A DNA stretch of 8,223 nt from Methanofollis sp. (GTDB taxonomy: Archaea; Halobacteriota; Methanomicrobia; Methanomicrobiales; Methanofollaceae), in NCBI GenBank assembly GCA_028696365.1, contig JAQVHG010000094.1, positions 1 through 8,223 of the forward strand, read 5' to 3'. A program made the translations under genes and the position numbers. Below the pieces are notes generated by a model. That model was not told the DNA's origin. It saw only the letters and a list, made by a program, of their open reading frames with translations, and made no database searches. Positions 1 to 5,091 of the stretch are shown piece by piece. Positions within the stretch are counted from its first letter, which is position 1, and each line of letters opens with the position of its first letter.

Positions 1-94
1 AGCCGAGGACCGAGAGCCTCCGCACCAATTCAATTGGGAGAAGTTCGCCGTCACTGAGCGTGGTGTGGGTGTGCAGGTCGTACAGCCCGCTCAT
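1..94 (-). CDS. PHP-domain metal-dependent phosphoesterase (N-terminal fragment)
   Basis: This is the first 31 codons of a gene that runs off the left edge. The translation begins MSGLYDLHTHTTLSDGELLP, and the D-x-H-x-H stretch (His8 and His10) followed by SDGE is the first metal-binding motif of the PHP (polymerase and histidinol phosphatase) superfamily. These enzymes hydrolyse phosphoesters at a two- or three-metal site in the cytoplasm. The ATG overlaps the SRP19 stop codon in an ATGA arrangement, so the two are probably cotranscribed and translationally coupled. The short motif-first N-terminus resembles the stand-alone archaeal PHP proteins annotated as histidinol-phosphatase-like. The substrate cannot be told because the rest of the active site is outside the window. 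Confidence 0.8.
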   Translation of the reverse strand, partial: MSGLYDLHTHTTLSDGELLPIELVRRLSVLG

Positions 95-369
95 CTCTTC
101 TTCACCTCAAGGACCCGCGCCACCTTCTTGACCAGCTCACTCTTGGGGCCTTCATACTCGACGACGACCCGGCCCTCCCGCGTGTGCCAGTGAGCTGGGT
201 GATGCTTCTCCTCGGTCTTGAAGGAAGAACACCCGCACTTCTTGAGGGCGGTCTTGAGGTCGGCGAGGCTCGGGTCGCTGACTGCGAGGTCCAGGGGGAC
301 ACGCCGCCCTTCGGCCCGTCTCAGACCGGCATGAAAATAGCATGGATAGAGGACGCAGACATGTTCCAT
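91..369 (-). CDS. srp19: Signal recognition particle 19 kDa protein SRP19
   Basis: This 92-residue protein is the SRP19 subunit of the archaeal signal recognition particle. It binds the tips of helices 6 and 8 of 7S RNA and prepares the RNA for SRP54, for co-translational targeting of membrane and secreted proteins. The family pattern is clear: a starting LYPCYF strand, the basic EGRRVP motif at about residues 20-25, a middle segment with lysines and histidines (KTEEKHHPAHW), and a C-terminal G-R-V-V-V-E-Y strand with KSELVKKVARVL. The length is normal for archaeal SRP19. The ATG at 369 has no upstream Shine-Dalgarno sequence and sits 27-28 bases from a palindromic TATA box, which suggests a leaderless mRNA. 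The gene is followed by the PHP gene with a 4-base overlap. Confidence 0.93.
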   Translation of the reverse strand: MEHVCVLYPCYFHAGLRRAEGRRVPLDLAVSDPSLADLKTALKKCGCSSFKTEEKHHPAHWHTREGRVVVEYEGPKSELVKKVARVLEVKKR

Positions 370-392
370 GACTGTTTAGGTAGATGGTGAAT

Positions 393-400
393 CTATATAG
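393..400. promoter_or_regulatory. Palindromic TATA box shared by divergent SRP19 and hypB
   Basis: CTATATAG is its own reverse complement, centred at 396.5. The hypB ATG begins at 424 and the SRP19 ATG at 369, so each first base lies 27.5 bases from the centre. Archaeal transcription usually starts about 25-27 bases from the TATA centre, so both transcripts would begin at or within a base or two of their start codons. No Shine-Dalgarno sequence is visible on either side. That this one element fires both ways is inferred from geometry. Confidence 0.6.
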
Positions 401-423
401 GACTCACGTTCTATACTCAATAC

Positions 424-1071
424 ATGCACCACATTGATGTCCAGATCGAGAAGGATGTGTATGCGGCGAACGACCGGCTCGCCGCCGCCAATGCCGCCCA
501 CCTCAAGGAACATGGGGTTAGGGGCTTTGACCTCCTTGGTGCGATCGGGTCGGGCAAGACCTCGCTCATCGAACGCCTCGCCCCCCTCCTGAAAGCACGG
601 AATCTGAATGCAGGCGCAGTTGCAGGCGACGTCTACGGCGACGACGACTTCACGCGGGTCGTGGCCCTCGGGATTCCGGCCGTCAACGCCAACACCGGTA
701 CCGAATGCCATCTGGACGCCCACCTGGTAGAACATGCCCTCGAACACATTGACCTCGACGAGATCGATATCCTCTTCATCGAGAACGTGGGCAACATGGT
801 CTGCCCCACCGACTTCGCCCTTGGCGCCGAGAAACGGATCGTGGTCGTCTCCTGCACCGAGGGCGACGACGTCGTGAACAAGCACCCGATGATGTTCAGG
901 TGTTGTTCAATTGCAGTGATCAACAAGGTCGACCTCGCCCCTCTGGTCGGGTGCGACATGGACCGGATGGAAGCCGACATCCGTCGGTACAACCCTGAGA
1001 TGCAGATCTTCCGGACAAACATGAAGACCGGCGAAGGGATGGAAGCCCTCCTGGATGCCATTCTGGATTGA
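424..1071 (+). CDS. hypB: Hydrogenase/urease nickel incorporation GTPase HypB
   Basis: HypB is a SIMIBI-class GTPase that works with HypA to insert nickel into the [NiFe]-hydrogenase large subunit. Visible parts of the 215-residue protein are the P-loop GAIGSGKT (39-46), a DVYGDDD segment after the second strand (69-75), the Cys95-His96 pair within NANTGTECHLDAH, Cys127 in ENVGNMVCP (120-128), and the guanine-specificity motif NKVD (167-170). Cys95, His96 and Cys127 are the metal ligands at the G-domain dimer interface in archaeal HypB. The extra N-terminal CxxCGC or His-rich nickel-storage region of some bacterial HypBs is absent, as usual in archaea. No HypA or other maturation gene is adjacent. 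No Shine-Dalgarno sequence precedes the ATG, and the TATA spacing suggests leaderless translation. Confidence 0.95.
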   Translation: MHHIDVQIEKDVYAANDRLAAANAAHLKEHGVRGFDLLGAIGSGKTSLIERLAPLLKARNLNAGAVAGDVYGDDDFTRVVALGIPAVNANTGTECHLDAHLVEHALEHIDLDEIDILFIENVGNMVCPTDFALGAEKRIVVVSCTEGDDVVNKHPMMFRCCSIAVINKVDLAPLVGCDMDRMEADIRRYNPEMQIFRTNMKTGEGMEALLDAILD

Positions 1072-1091
1072 TCAGAAATAAATACCGAGAG

Positions 1092-1126
1092 CCAGAATAT
1101 ATATTGCATTCTCTATGGGATTCTGG
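1092..1126 (+). promoter_or_regulatory. S8e promoter: TATA box flanked by a CCAGAAT/ATTCTGG inverted repeat
   Basis: TATATA lies at 1098-1103, preceded by purines at a BRE-like position; transcription should start near 1125-1130, leaving a leader of about 30 bases before S8e. A perfect 7-base inverted repeat brackets it: CCAGAAT at 1092-1098 and ATTCTGG at 1120-1126. Another ATTCTGG lies at 1060-1066 in the last hypB codons. The layout could be an operator or could form a weak hairpin; neither is shown. Confidence 0.5.
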
Positions 1127-1144
1127 TCTCACAGAAGATAACCT

Positions 1145-1152
1145 GAGGTGAT
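1145..1152 (+). promoter_or_regulatory. Strong ribosome binding site for S8e
   Basis: GAGGTGAT matches the complement of the usual archaeal 16S rRNA 3' tail over eight bases. The GAGGTG core ends five bases before the ATA codon at 1156-1158, a normal spacing, which supports initiation there although it is not a standard start codon. Confidence 0.75.
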
Positions 1153-1155
1153 AGT

Positions 1156-1533
1156 ATACAGTGGCAAGGTAGATCCGTCCGGCGCCTCACCGGTGGGAGG
1201 AACCACCCGGCAGTCGGGAAACGGCGATATCAGCGCGGCCGGGCTCCGGCCGAGACCTATATCGGCGAGAAGAGGAACCGCAACATCAGGATTCGTGGCG
1301 GTGCGACAAAGGTTCGAGCACTCCGTGCCGACTTTGCGTCCGTCTCAAACCCTGCATCTGGTGAAACAAAGAAAGTCGCTATCCAGGACGTGGAAGAGAA
1401 CCCGGCAGATATCAACTTCATCCGTCGGGACCTTCTCACGAAGGGTGCGATCATTAAGACTGAAATCGGGCGGGCCCGTATTATGAGCCGCCCGGGTCAG
1501 GACGGCGTGGTCAACGCTGTGCTGATCGAGTAA
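1156..1533 (+). CDS. rps8e: 30S ribosomal protein S8e, apparent AUA start codon
   Basis: The 125-residue reading frame is ribosomal protein S8e of the small subunit. It opens (start)-QWQGRSVRR, matching the family's conserved M-x-WQG-x-S opening, continues with TGGR and a basic stretch, then TYIGEKRNRN, RGGATKVRALR, the SVSNPASGETKKVAI segment, NPADINFIRRDLLTKGAII and GRARIMSRPGQDGVVNAVLIE at the C-terminus. The length is typical. Upstream in frame, TGA (1144-1146) closes the frame, and the codons between it and the conserved CAG-TGG are GGT, GAT, AGT and ATA. No ATG, GTG or TTG occurs in the first fifty codons, so ATA at 1156 is the only plausible start, five bases after GAGGTG. An ATG-to-ATA mutation, true AUA initiation or a base-calling error are the alternatives. 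The gene is 85 bases after hypB with its own TATA box. Confidence 0.92.
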   Translation: MQWQGRSVRRLTGGRNHPAVGKRRYQRGRAPAETYIGEKRNRNIRIRGGATKVRALRADFASVSNPASGETKKVAIQDVEENPADINFIRRDLLTKGAIIKTEIGRARIMSRPGQDGVVNAVLIE

Positions 1534-1534
1534 C

Positions 1535-1542
1535 TCTTTTTT
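1535..1542 (+). terminator. Oligo-T terminator after S8e
   Basis: TCTTTTTT begins two bases after the S8e stop codon. A T-rich run without a strong hairpin is a common archaeal termination signal, and no plus-strand gene follows. Confidence 0.5.
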
Positions 1543-1834
1543 CCAACCCTGTATCATTCTCTTCTGGAACGAATAGCAGGGATCGTTCTGCGCTCCACCG
1601 GAGCGAACAAGGGAGAGAAGATCTGGCAGTGCCCCAGAATAGAACTGAAAATCTCTCTCAGAAAATCTGGTCAAATTCTTTGGAGCATTGATCTATATTC
1701 ATAACAGATCCTCGCACTGAGAAGTTTCTTTGGCTCTATAGAAACCCTCACCTATTCTTAGAGGTCATCCCAAAACTCTCCGGCCCTCATCCTCACCGAT
1801 TGAGAGCGATGGATGACAATGAAGAGATCCCAGC

Positions 1835-1842
1835 TTTTTTTT
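1835..1842 (+). terminator. T8 tract, possible plus-strand terminator
   Basis: Eight consecutive thymidines within otherwise mixed intergenic sequence could stop a plus-strand transcript. It is about 300 bases beyond S8e, so it would be a backup terminator or the end of an unrecognised RNA. Confidence 0.3.
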
Positions 1843-1882
1843 ATCGCGTACCCATGCATTCGTCCCCTTCCCCCTCCCCCCT

Positions 1883-1903
1883 GCCGGGGGCAGAGCCCTC
1901 GGC
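1883..1903. repeat. GC-rich hairpin, 9-bp stem with AGA loop
   Basis: GCCGGGGGC and GCCCTCGGC pair over nine positions, with one G-U wobble when read on the plus strand, around an AGA loop. The C-rich run at 1864-1881 lies just before it. No T-run follows on the plus strand, so it does not look like a standard terminator. Confidence 0.6.
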
Positions 1904-1992
1904 GAGAGACTAGAGAAAGGCGGCGACGCCCATATTCTTCCCATGATAAGTGAGGATTCTACAGAGCCCATTTCTGTGTACTTTGTAGTTGT

Positions 1993-2331
1993 TCATGGTC
2001 TGATGTACGCATACCCCTCTGCTTCTCTCCTCACGATCTCGCCGACACCTGAGGGCACGAGGCTTACGACTCGAGGGAAATCTTCCCGTGTGAATCCCTG
2101 AGCCCGAGCGCTCTGAGCACAGATCGCAAAGCGTACCCCAGATTTGGCAAGGGCCCTGACCGGATCGCCGTATGGTCCAGTAATGAGCAGGGCCTTTATT
2201 CCATCACCGTTTGCCACGATCTCGACGGTGACATTGCCCCTATACTCTTCCAGAAGATTTGCCACGTTCTGTATGGTCTGCCCACCCTTCCCGGCCTCGG
2301 TAAGGTGAAAGACAGCCCGCCATTTCGTCAT
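1993..2331 (-). CDS. DsrE-superfamily (COG1416-like) protein
   Basis: This 112-residue cytoplasmic protein has the DsrE/DsrF-like alternating strand-helix pattern: WRAVFHLTEAG with a strand and glycine turn (4-14), a helix containing NVANLLEEY (22-30), VTVEIVANGDGI (34-45), ALLITGP (47-53), and VRFAICAQSARAQG (66-79), where Cys71 sits at the position of the conserved cysteine of this family. DsrE-like proteins take part in sulfur relay or sulfur-carrier chemistry, but members of this small archaeal group have no established function. The ATG at 2331 is preceded by GGAGGA about 11 bases upstream and by a TATA box at about 2387-2394. It stands alone on its strand, diverging from the next two genes. 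Confidence 0.75.
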   Translation of the reverse strand: MTKWRAVFHLTEAGKGGQTIQNVANLLEEYRGNVTVEIVANGDGIKALLITGPYGDPVRALAKSGVRFAICAQSARAQGFTREDFPRVVSLVPSGVGEIVRREAEGYAYIRP

Positions 2332-2385
2332 CCTTCATTCTCTCCTCCGCACCTAGGCAGCGGCATGGTCTCGTATCCTCTCTCT

Positions 2386-2394
2386 CCATATAAG
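2386..2394. promoter_or_regulatory. TATA-like element between divergent genes
   Basis: Read on the minus strand this is CTTATATGG, placing transcription start near 2362 and leaving a leader of about 30 bases for the DsrE-like gene. Read on the plus strand it is CCATATAAG, which could also serve the downstream gene at 2499 with a longer leader. The minus-strand role is better supported. Confidence 0.4.
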
Positions 2395-2498
2395 TGCCTG
2401 AAGGTGACTCCAGGCCATTGCACAGAAAAACTCATACCGCCCTTCTTCATACCAGGAACGATCAGCAGAAGTTATCTGATCCCCCTGCACATACGTCT

Positions 2499-2924
2499 AT
2501 GATGCGCAGAGTGTACTACCGCTTCCCTACCCGTTTTGACCTGAATTTTTCCCTTATGGTCCCTTTCCCGCGGGCAATCGGGGCCATTGCCGCCCTCCAT
2601 CGTACCCATAGTAACCGACGGGAGGACGGTAACCTCTTCAAGCAACATATCATCCTTGAAATCGCCGATGACAGGACTCGCTTTCTCCCGATCGACCTCC
2701 TTCCCAGTATTGCCGATATGGTGACCGAGTCGGCAGACTTCAGGCTCTCGATCCATGAGACTCTCCTCCGTCCAGAGGGGCGGGTACCGGTCTCAGAAGA
2801 CGCCTTCCTCATCAGTATCGTCGACCGTGGCCCACAGTCTGAGGTCTTTGTCGTCAAAGAAGGGACGTCAGGATCGCATGACGCTCTAGATGTGCGCGAT
2901 CTCCTCAGAGGTGCCTGCGAATGA
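2499..2924 (+). CDS. Conserved-looking hypothetical protein, operon partner of the DUF2240 gene
   Basis: I do not recognise a family. From ATG 2499 (a second ATG follows at 2502) the protein has about 141 residues, with no signal peptide or transmembrane segment. The N-terminus has a strand-like RVYYRFPTRFDLNFSLMVPFP, followed by a helix (RAIGAIAALHR), a charged turn, a hydrophobic strand in KQHIILEIAD, an IDLLPSIADMV segment and strand-rich C-terminal half including FLISIVDRG and SEVFVVKEG. It overlaps the next gene by four bases (ATGA), so the two proteins are probably made together and may act together. The open frame extends upstream, but that part reads as low-quality sequence. No Shine-Dalgarno sequence is seen; a weak TTATCT about 25 bases upstream would permit a leaderless start. 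Confidence 0.65.
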   Translation: MMRRVYYRFPTRFDLNFSLMVPFPRAIGAIAALHRTHSNRREDGNLFKQHIILEIADDRTRFLPIDLLPSIADMVTESADFRLSIHETLLRPEGRVPVSEDAFLISIVDRGPQSEVFVVKEGTSGSHDALDVRDLLRGACE

Positions 2925-3385
2925 CGCTTGAAATCACGGTGGCAGCCCCATTCAAACAGATGCACAAGGCAAAGATAGAACAGAACCAGTTTGTGTTTTT
3001 CCTTGTCCTTGATCGGAAATGGATGAACATCGACCAGGCCAACGCCGTCCTGCACCTCGCTGAGACGGCGGGGTTGGTGAAGGTAGAGGAGGGCTTTGTC
3101 TCCCCGTGTTTCGATGTATCGGCAGTGACGATCCCTTTGGGGTTCAAGCCTGGCCCCGAGGTTCTAGACGCCCCAGACCCCTGCCATGACCTCATCGAAC
3201 GGATCGCCGGGGTGCAAGATCTCGAACCCAACGAAGTCGCAGCTGAGATGAACCAGGTAATCGATGATGAGTTCGACGGCAAACTCAGGGCTGGCGCTGC
3301 TGGAGTCTTACTTGCTCGCCGGTACGGGGTGGAGTGGACCGACCTCCTGCCTGAGATCAGGGAGACTGTGGTGGGAGGGCGGTGA
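2921..3385 (+). CDS. DUF2240 family protein
   Basis: This 154-residue soluble protein matches my recollection of the archaeal DUF2240 family (uncharacterised): an N-terminal EITVAAPFKQMHKAKIEQNQ segment with a helical character, then FVFFLVLDRKWMN, a winged-helix-like IDQANAVLHLAETAGLVKVEEG region in which a helix leads to an acidic wing, a stretch of VTIPLGFKPG, and a C-terminal helical half with many acidic residues (LIERIAGVQDLEPNEVAAEMNQ). The helix-turn-helix-like portion hints at nucleic-acid binding, but this is inference and no function is known. The ATG lies inside the stop codon of the upstream gene, indicating a coupled operon of two. A T7 run follows 24 bases after the stop. Confidence 0.75.
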   Translation: MTLEITVAAPFKQMHKAKIEQNQFVFFLVLDRKWMNIDQANAVLHLAETAGLVKVEEGFVSPCFDVSAVTIPLGFKPGPEVLDAPDPCHDLIERIAGVQDLEPNEVAAEMNQVIDDEFDGKLRAGAAGVLLARRYGVEWTDLLPEIRETVVGGR

Positions 3386-3408
3386 CCTCCTGAGTATTGG
3401 ACTTCACA

Positions 3409-3415
3409 TTTTTTT
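3409..3415 (+). terminator. T7 terminator of the DUF2240 operon
   Basis: Seven thymidines begin 24 bases after the DUF2240 stop codon, with the next gene 114 bases further on and using its own promoter-like TTTAAAAG at 3482-3489. No strong hairpin precedes the run, which is normal for archaeal termination. Confidence 0.5.
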
Positions 3416-3481
3416 CTGCAATCTTTTGTCACCATGAGAGACAATCTCACTCCAAACGACCTGCTTTGAAGGAAAGGAGCG

Positions 3482-3489
3482 TTTAAAAG
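3482..3489 (+). promoter_or_regulatory. TATA box of the membrane JAMM-like gene
   Basis: TTTAAAAG lies about 43 bases before the ATG at 3529. A start about 26 bases downstream would give a leader of roughly 17 bases in very AT-rich sequence, with no Shine-Dalgarno match. Confidence 0.4.
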
Positions 3490-3528
3490 TTCGATATGAT
3501 TAACAAAATGAAAAAATAACGTCATATA

Positions 3529-4227
3529 ATGGATATATGGCATTTCGTCGTCATTTTTGCAATACTTGCGATTCTATTTCTGCTCACTCATCTCCGCCCA
3601 TTGAATGAACGTGAAATTCAAGATTTATCCAACAGACGGAGAGATAAAGAAATAAACCGATATTTTTCTTTTGATATGGATGAGTATCAGGTTGATAAGG
3701 AATTCAAAGGAAGAATGAACGGGGATGGAGAATTCTATCATATCCATGACACACTATTTGAATTCCCGTCTGTCGCTGCGGGGCTTTTAAAATATAAGAA
3801 ACATGAATGGATCATCGTCGCATTTGAAAAACACAGAACGATCGATTTGTTGTGGGTGAATAAAGGACCTGACCGGAATGGAGTCTCTTGCGCACTTTCT
3901 GCAGGAAAGATCTCGCAAATCAGCCTGAGTAACAATTATTCGTCGGTATTGATTTTTCATAACCATCCAAATCCCAACCCCCGACAATATGATTGCTCTG
4001 AGCCCAGTGAACAGGATATTACCTCTGCCCGATCCTATTCTCAGATACTGGATGAGAGCGGGATCAATTTAGTGGAATTTGTATGTGAGCGAGGCCGCCA
4101 CTCCCAATATTTCTTCTCAGTAGCAGACCCTTTTCTCCCGGTACAGGAATTCAGAGAGTCGATCGTGCAGAAAAATGATACTTCCAGAGTCCAGAACCTA
4201 TTGCTCCATATTGAACGGTTTCTTTGA
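3529..4227 (+). CDS. Single-pass membrane protein with a RadC-like JAB/JAMM domain
   Basis: The 232-residue protein has one hydrophobic N-terminal helix (about residues 5-20, FVVIFAILAILFLL), a charged linker (22-60), then an MPN/JAB-type domain resembling the C-terminal domain of RadC. The order matches: a candidate catalytic glutamate in KHEWIIVAF (Glu93), a strand-rich middle, LSNNYSSVLIFHNHP with His144 and His146, then PSEQDITSA with Ser160 and Asp163. In canonical JAMM sites (HxH-x7-S-x2-D) seven residues separate the second His from Ser; here there are thirteen, so the metal-site loop appears to have an insertion of six. JAMM proteins are zinc metalloproteases, often deubiquitinase-like, but RadC proteins have no firmly proven activity. 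The basic segment after the helix (NRRRDK) predicts a cytoplasmic domain. The gene is visibly AT-richer than its neighbours, suggesting later acquisition. Confidence 0.7.
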   Translation: MDIWHFVVIFAILAILFLLTHLRPLNEREIQDLSNRRRDKEINRYFSFDMDEYQVDKEFKGRMNGDGEFYHIHDTLFEFPSVAAGLLKYKKHEWIIVAFEKHRTIDLLWVNKGPDRNGVSCALSAGKISQISLSNNYSSVLIFHNHPNPNPRQYDCSEPSEQDITSARSYSQILDESGINLVEFVCERGRHSQYFFSVADPFLPVQEFRESIVQKNDTSRVQNLLLHIERFL

Positions 4228-4298
4228 GATCCTAGCATGTCGATGATCTTCTCACTTGCATCTCGAAACACTCTATGTTTCTCAAGTCCCCTTCAGTC

Positions 4299-4366
4299 CT
4301 GGAGGGTACAGTGCCGTCCACCATCTATCTTCGCGGGGTGCGAACAAGAGCAAGCAGTCCCTCCAG
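4299..4366. repeat. Nested inverted repeats
   Basis: CTGGAGGG (4299-4306) pairs perfectly with CCCTCCAG (4359-4366), and within it TTCGC (4330-4334) pairs with GCGAA (4340-4344) around a GGGGT loop. As RNA this would form a 68-base branched or extended hairpin. Its role is unknown; it may be chance or part of a small structured RNA. Confidence 0.4.
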
Positions 4367-4422
4367 AGTTCAATTGAGAGGGATTCTACAAAAACGATCT
4401 ATACCACATCATTTCAGTGCAG

Positions 4423-4443
4423 AGTGTGGATCTTGCCCACACT
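4423..4443. repeat. 7-bp inverted repeat
   Basis: AGTGTGG (4423-4429) and CCACACT (4437-4443) form a perfect stem around a seven-base loop, in non-coding sequence. No T-run follows on the plus strand. Confidence 0.4.
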
Positions 4444-4531
4444 GTCTCCAGTTCCAAAAACACACAGATCGTGCGGTCAGGCACACCCTCCGGTCATGTC
4501 TCTCGCCCTCGCTCTAAAGGGGGGCATTGCG

Positions 4532-4575
4532 CATACAAAAGAGGTACGCCTCTGACCCCTGTCAGAGGTGCACCT
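4532..4575 (-). terminator. Long hairpin terminator-like element downstream of S6e
   Basis: Bases 4542-4556 pair with 4561-4575 around a four-base loop: eight inner perfect pairs (CCTCTGAC/GTCAGAGG), then one G-T position, one G-C pair, one mismatch and four further pairs. Read on the minus strand, the direction of S6e, the hairpin lies about 40 bases past the stop and is followed at once by TCTTTTGT, as in an intrinsic terminator. The convergent membrane-protein gene ends over 300 bases away. Confidence 0.5.
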
Positions 4576-4614
4576 ATCCCGCTCCGCCCCTTTCACCCTA
4601 AAATAAAATTATTT

Positions 4615-5019
4615 CTACTCTTCTGCGGCTGCTTCCTCAGGCTTCCCGAAGATCTCCTCGAGCGTCTGGGCGCCATATGCCGAGACGACCGTGTTGATCT
4701 GGACAAAGTCCTGAGTGATCTCGTTGCCTCGGATTGTCTTCCTGCGCCGTTCGCCATCAAGTTCTGGGTTGAACCCGAAGCCCTCCGAGAGGAGAATCCG
4801 CCTGCGTCCTACGCCTGGCAGGTCTTTTCTGGCAGCAATCCCGGTCTTGTCAGAGCCGCCTGAGATCAGGAGGGTGTAGCCTGCAAGCCCGAGAGGTGCG
4901 CCGTCCACCTCATCGCCGATCTTCTTCCCGACAAACCCAGAGGCAGCAGCTCCGCTGGCCTCAATATTGTAGGCGCGGCCCGCCTTTTTGTCTGAAACGA
5001 CAACCTTGAAATCGACCAT
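4615..5019 (-). CDS. rps6e: 30S ribosomal protein S6e
   Basis: This 134-residue protein is the archaeal form of small-subunit protein S6e. It starts MVDFKVVVSDKKAGRAYNIE, continues with FVGKKIGDEVDG, the GYTLLISGGSDKTGI motif characteristic of the family (about 48-62), RKDLPGVGRRRILLSEGFGF, and the conserved GERRRKTIRGNEIT segment, ending in a short acidic-alanine tail (KPEEAAAEE). The eukaryotic phosphorylated C-terminal extension is missing, as expected in archaea. The ATG at 5019 has GGAG at 5029-5032 as ribosome binding site and a TATA box at 5061-5070. It follows aIF5B on the same strand after 72 bases and has its own promoter. Confidence 0.95.
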   Translation of the reverse strand: MVDFKVVVSDKKAGRAYNIEASGAAASGFVGKKIGDEVDGAPLGLAGYTLLISGGSDKTGIAARKDLPGVGRRRILLSEGFGFNPELDGERRRKTIRGNEITQDFVQINTVVSAYGAQTLEEIFGKPEEAAAEE

Positions 5020-5040
5020 TATCTCTGACTCCTTCTCATC

Positions 5041-5070
5041 CTGATACTATCAGAACGTGTCTATAAAATT
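5041..5070 (-). promoter_or_regulatory. S6e promoter with a CTGATA-C-TATCAG palindrome
   Basis: On the minus strand AATTTTATAG (5070-5061) is a good TATA box, predicting transcription start near 5040 and a leader of about 20 bases. Between the TATA box and that start lies a perfect 6-1-6 palindrome, CTGATACTATCAG (5041-5053). This is where an archaeal repressor operator would act; an operator role is inferred. Confidence 0.5.
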
Positions 5071-5091
5071 GGATGATACCATTATTAAATA

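Larger units (their letters stand above)
1534..1992. other. Gene-free region between S8e and the DsrE-like gene
   Basis: I find no convincing coding sequence in these 459 bases on either strand; short open frames have no recognisable motif or start signal. The contents are the S8e terminator, a possible isolated TATA box (TCTATATTC, about 1692-1700), a T8 tract at 1835-1842, a pyrimidine-rich run of C4, C5 and C6 at 1864-1881, and a very stable hairpin at 1883-1903. The TATA box and T8 tract could delimit a plus-strand RNA of about 120 bases, but nothing identifies it. Confidence 0.6.
4228..4614. other. Gene-free, hairpin-rich region between convergent genes
   Basis: The 387 bases hold no gene I can support; several short plus-strand frames have no start signal or family resemblance. 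Instead there are three clear inverted repeats: a nested pair at 4299-4366, a 7-bp stem at 4423-4443, and a 15-bp stem at 4542-4575. The AT-rich stretch at 4601-4614 just beyond the S6e stop reads as T-rich on the minus strand and probably helps terminate S6e. Confidence 0.6.

Noticed and set aside
376..885. Long minus-strand frame opposite hypB
   Set aside because: It is antisense to clear HypB coding sequence and arises from the GC-rich codon bias; the product has no domain.
1148..1486. Open frame from GTG 1148 overlapping S8e
   Set aside because: It lies in a different frame from the recognisable S8e protein, its start overlaps the Shine-Dalgarno sequence, and its product shows no family features. 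It is a shadow of S8e.
1156..1533. S8e as a pseudogene because it lacks a standard start
   Set aside because: The frame is intact from the conserved WQG opening to the expected C-terminus, with a promoter and a strong ribosome binding site; an odd start or base error is simpler.
1765..1971. Short minus-strand frame in the gap after S8e
   Set aside because: It runs through the hairpin and C-rich run, has low-complexity composition and no start signals.
4256..4555. Short plus-strand frames in the gap after the membrane protein, one with a CxxCxxC-like stretch
   Set aside because: The frames overlap each other, lack start signals and run through inverted repeats; the cysteine cluster is probably chance, not a zinc finger.
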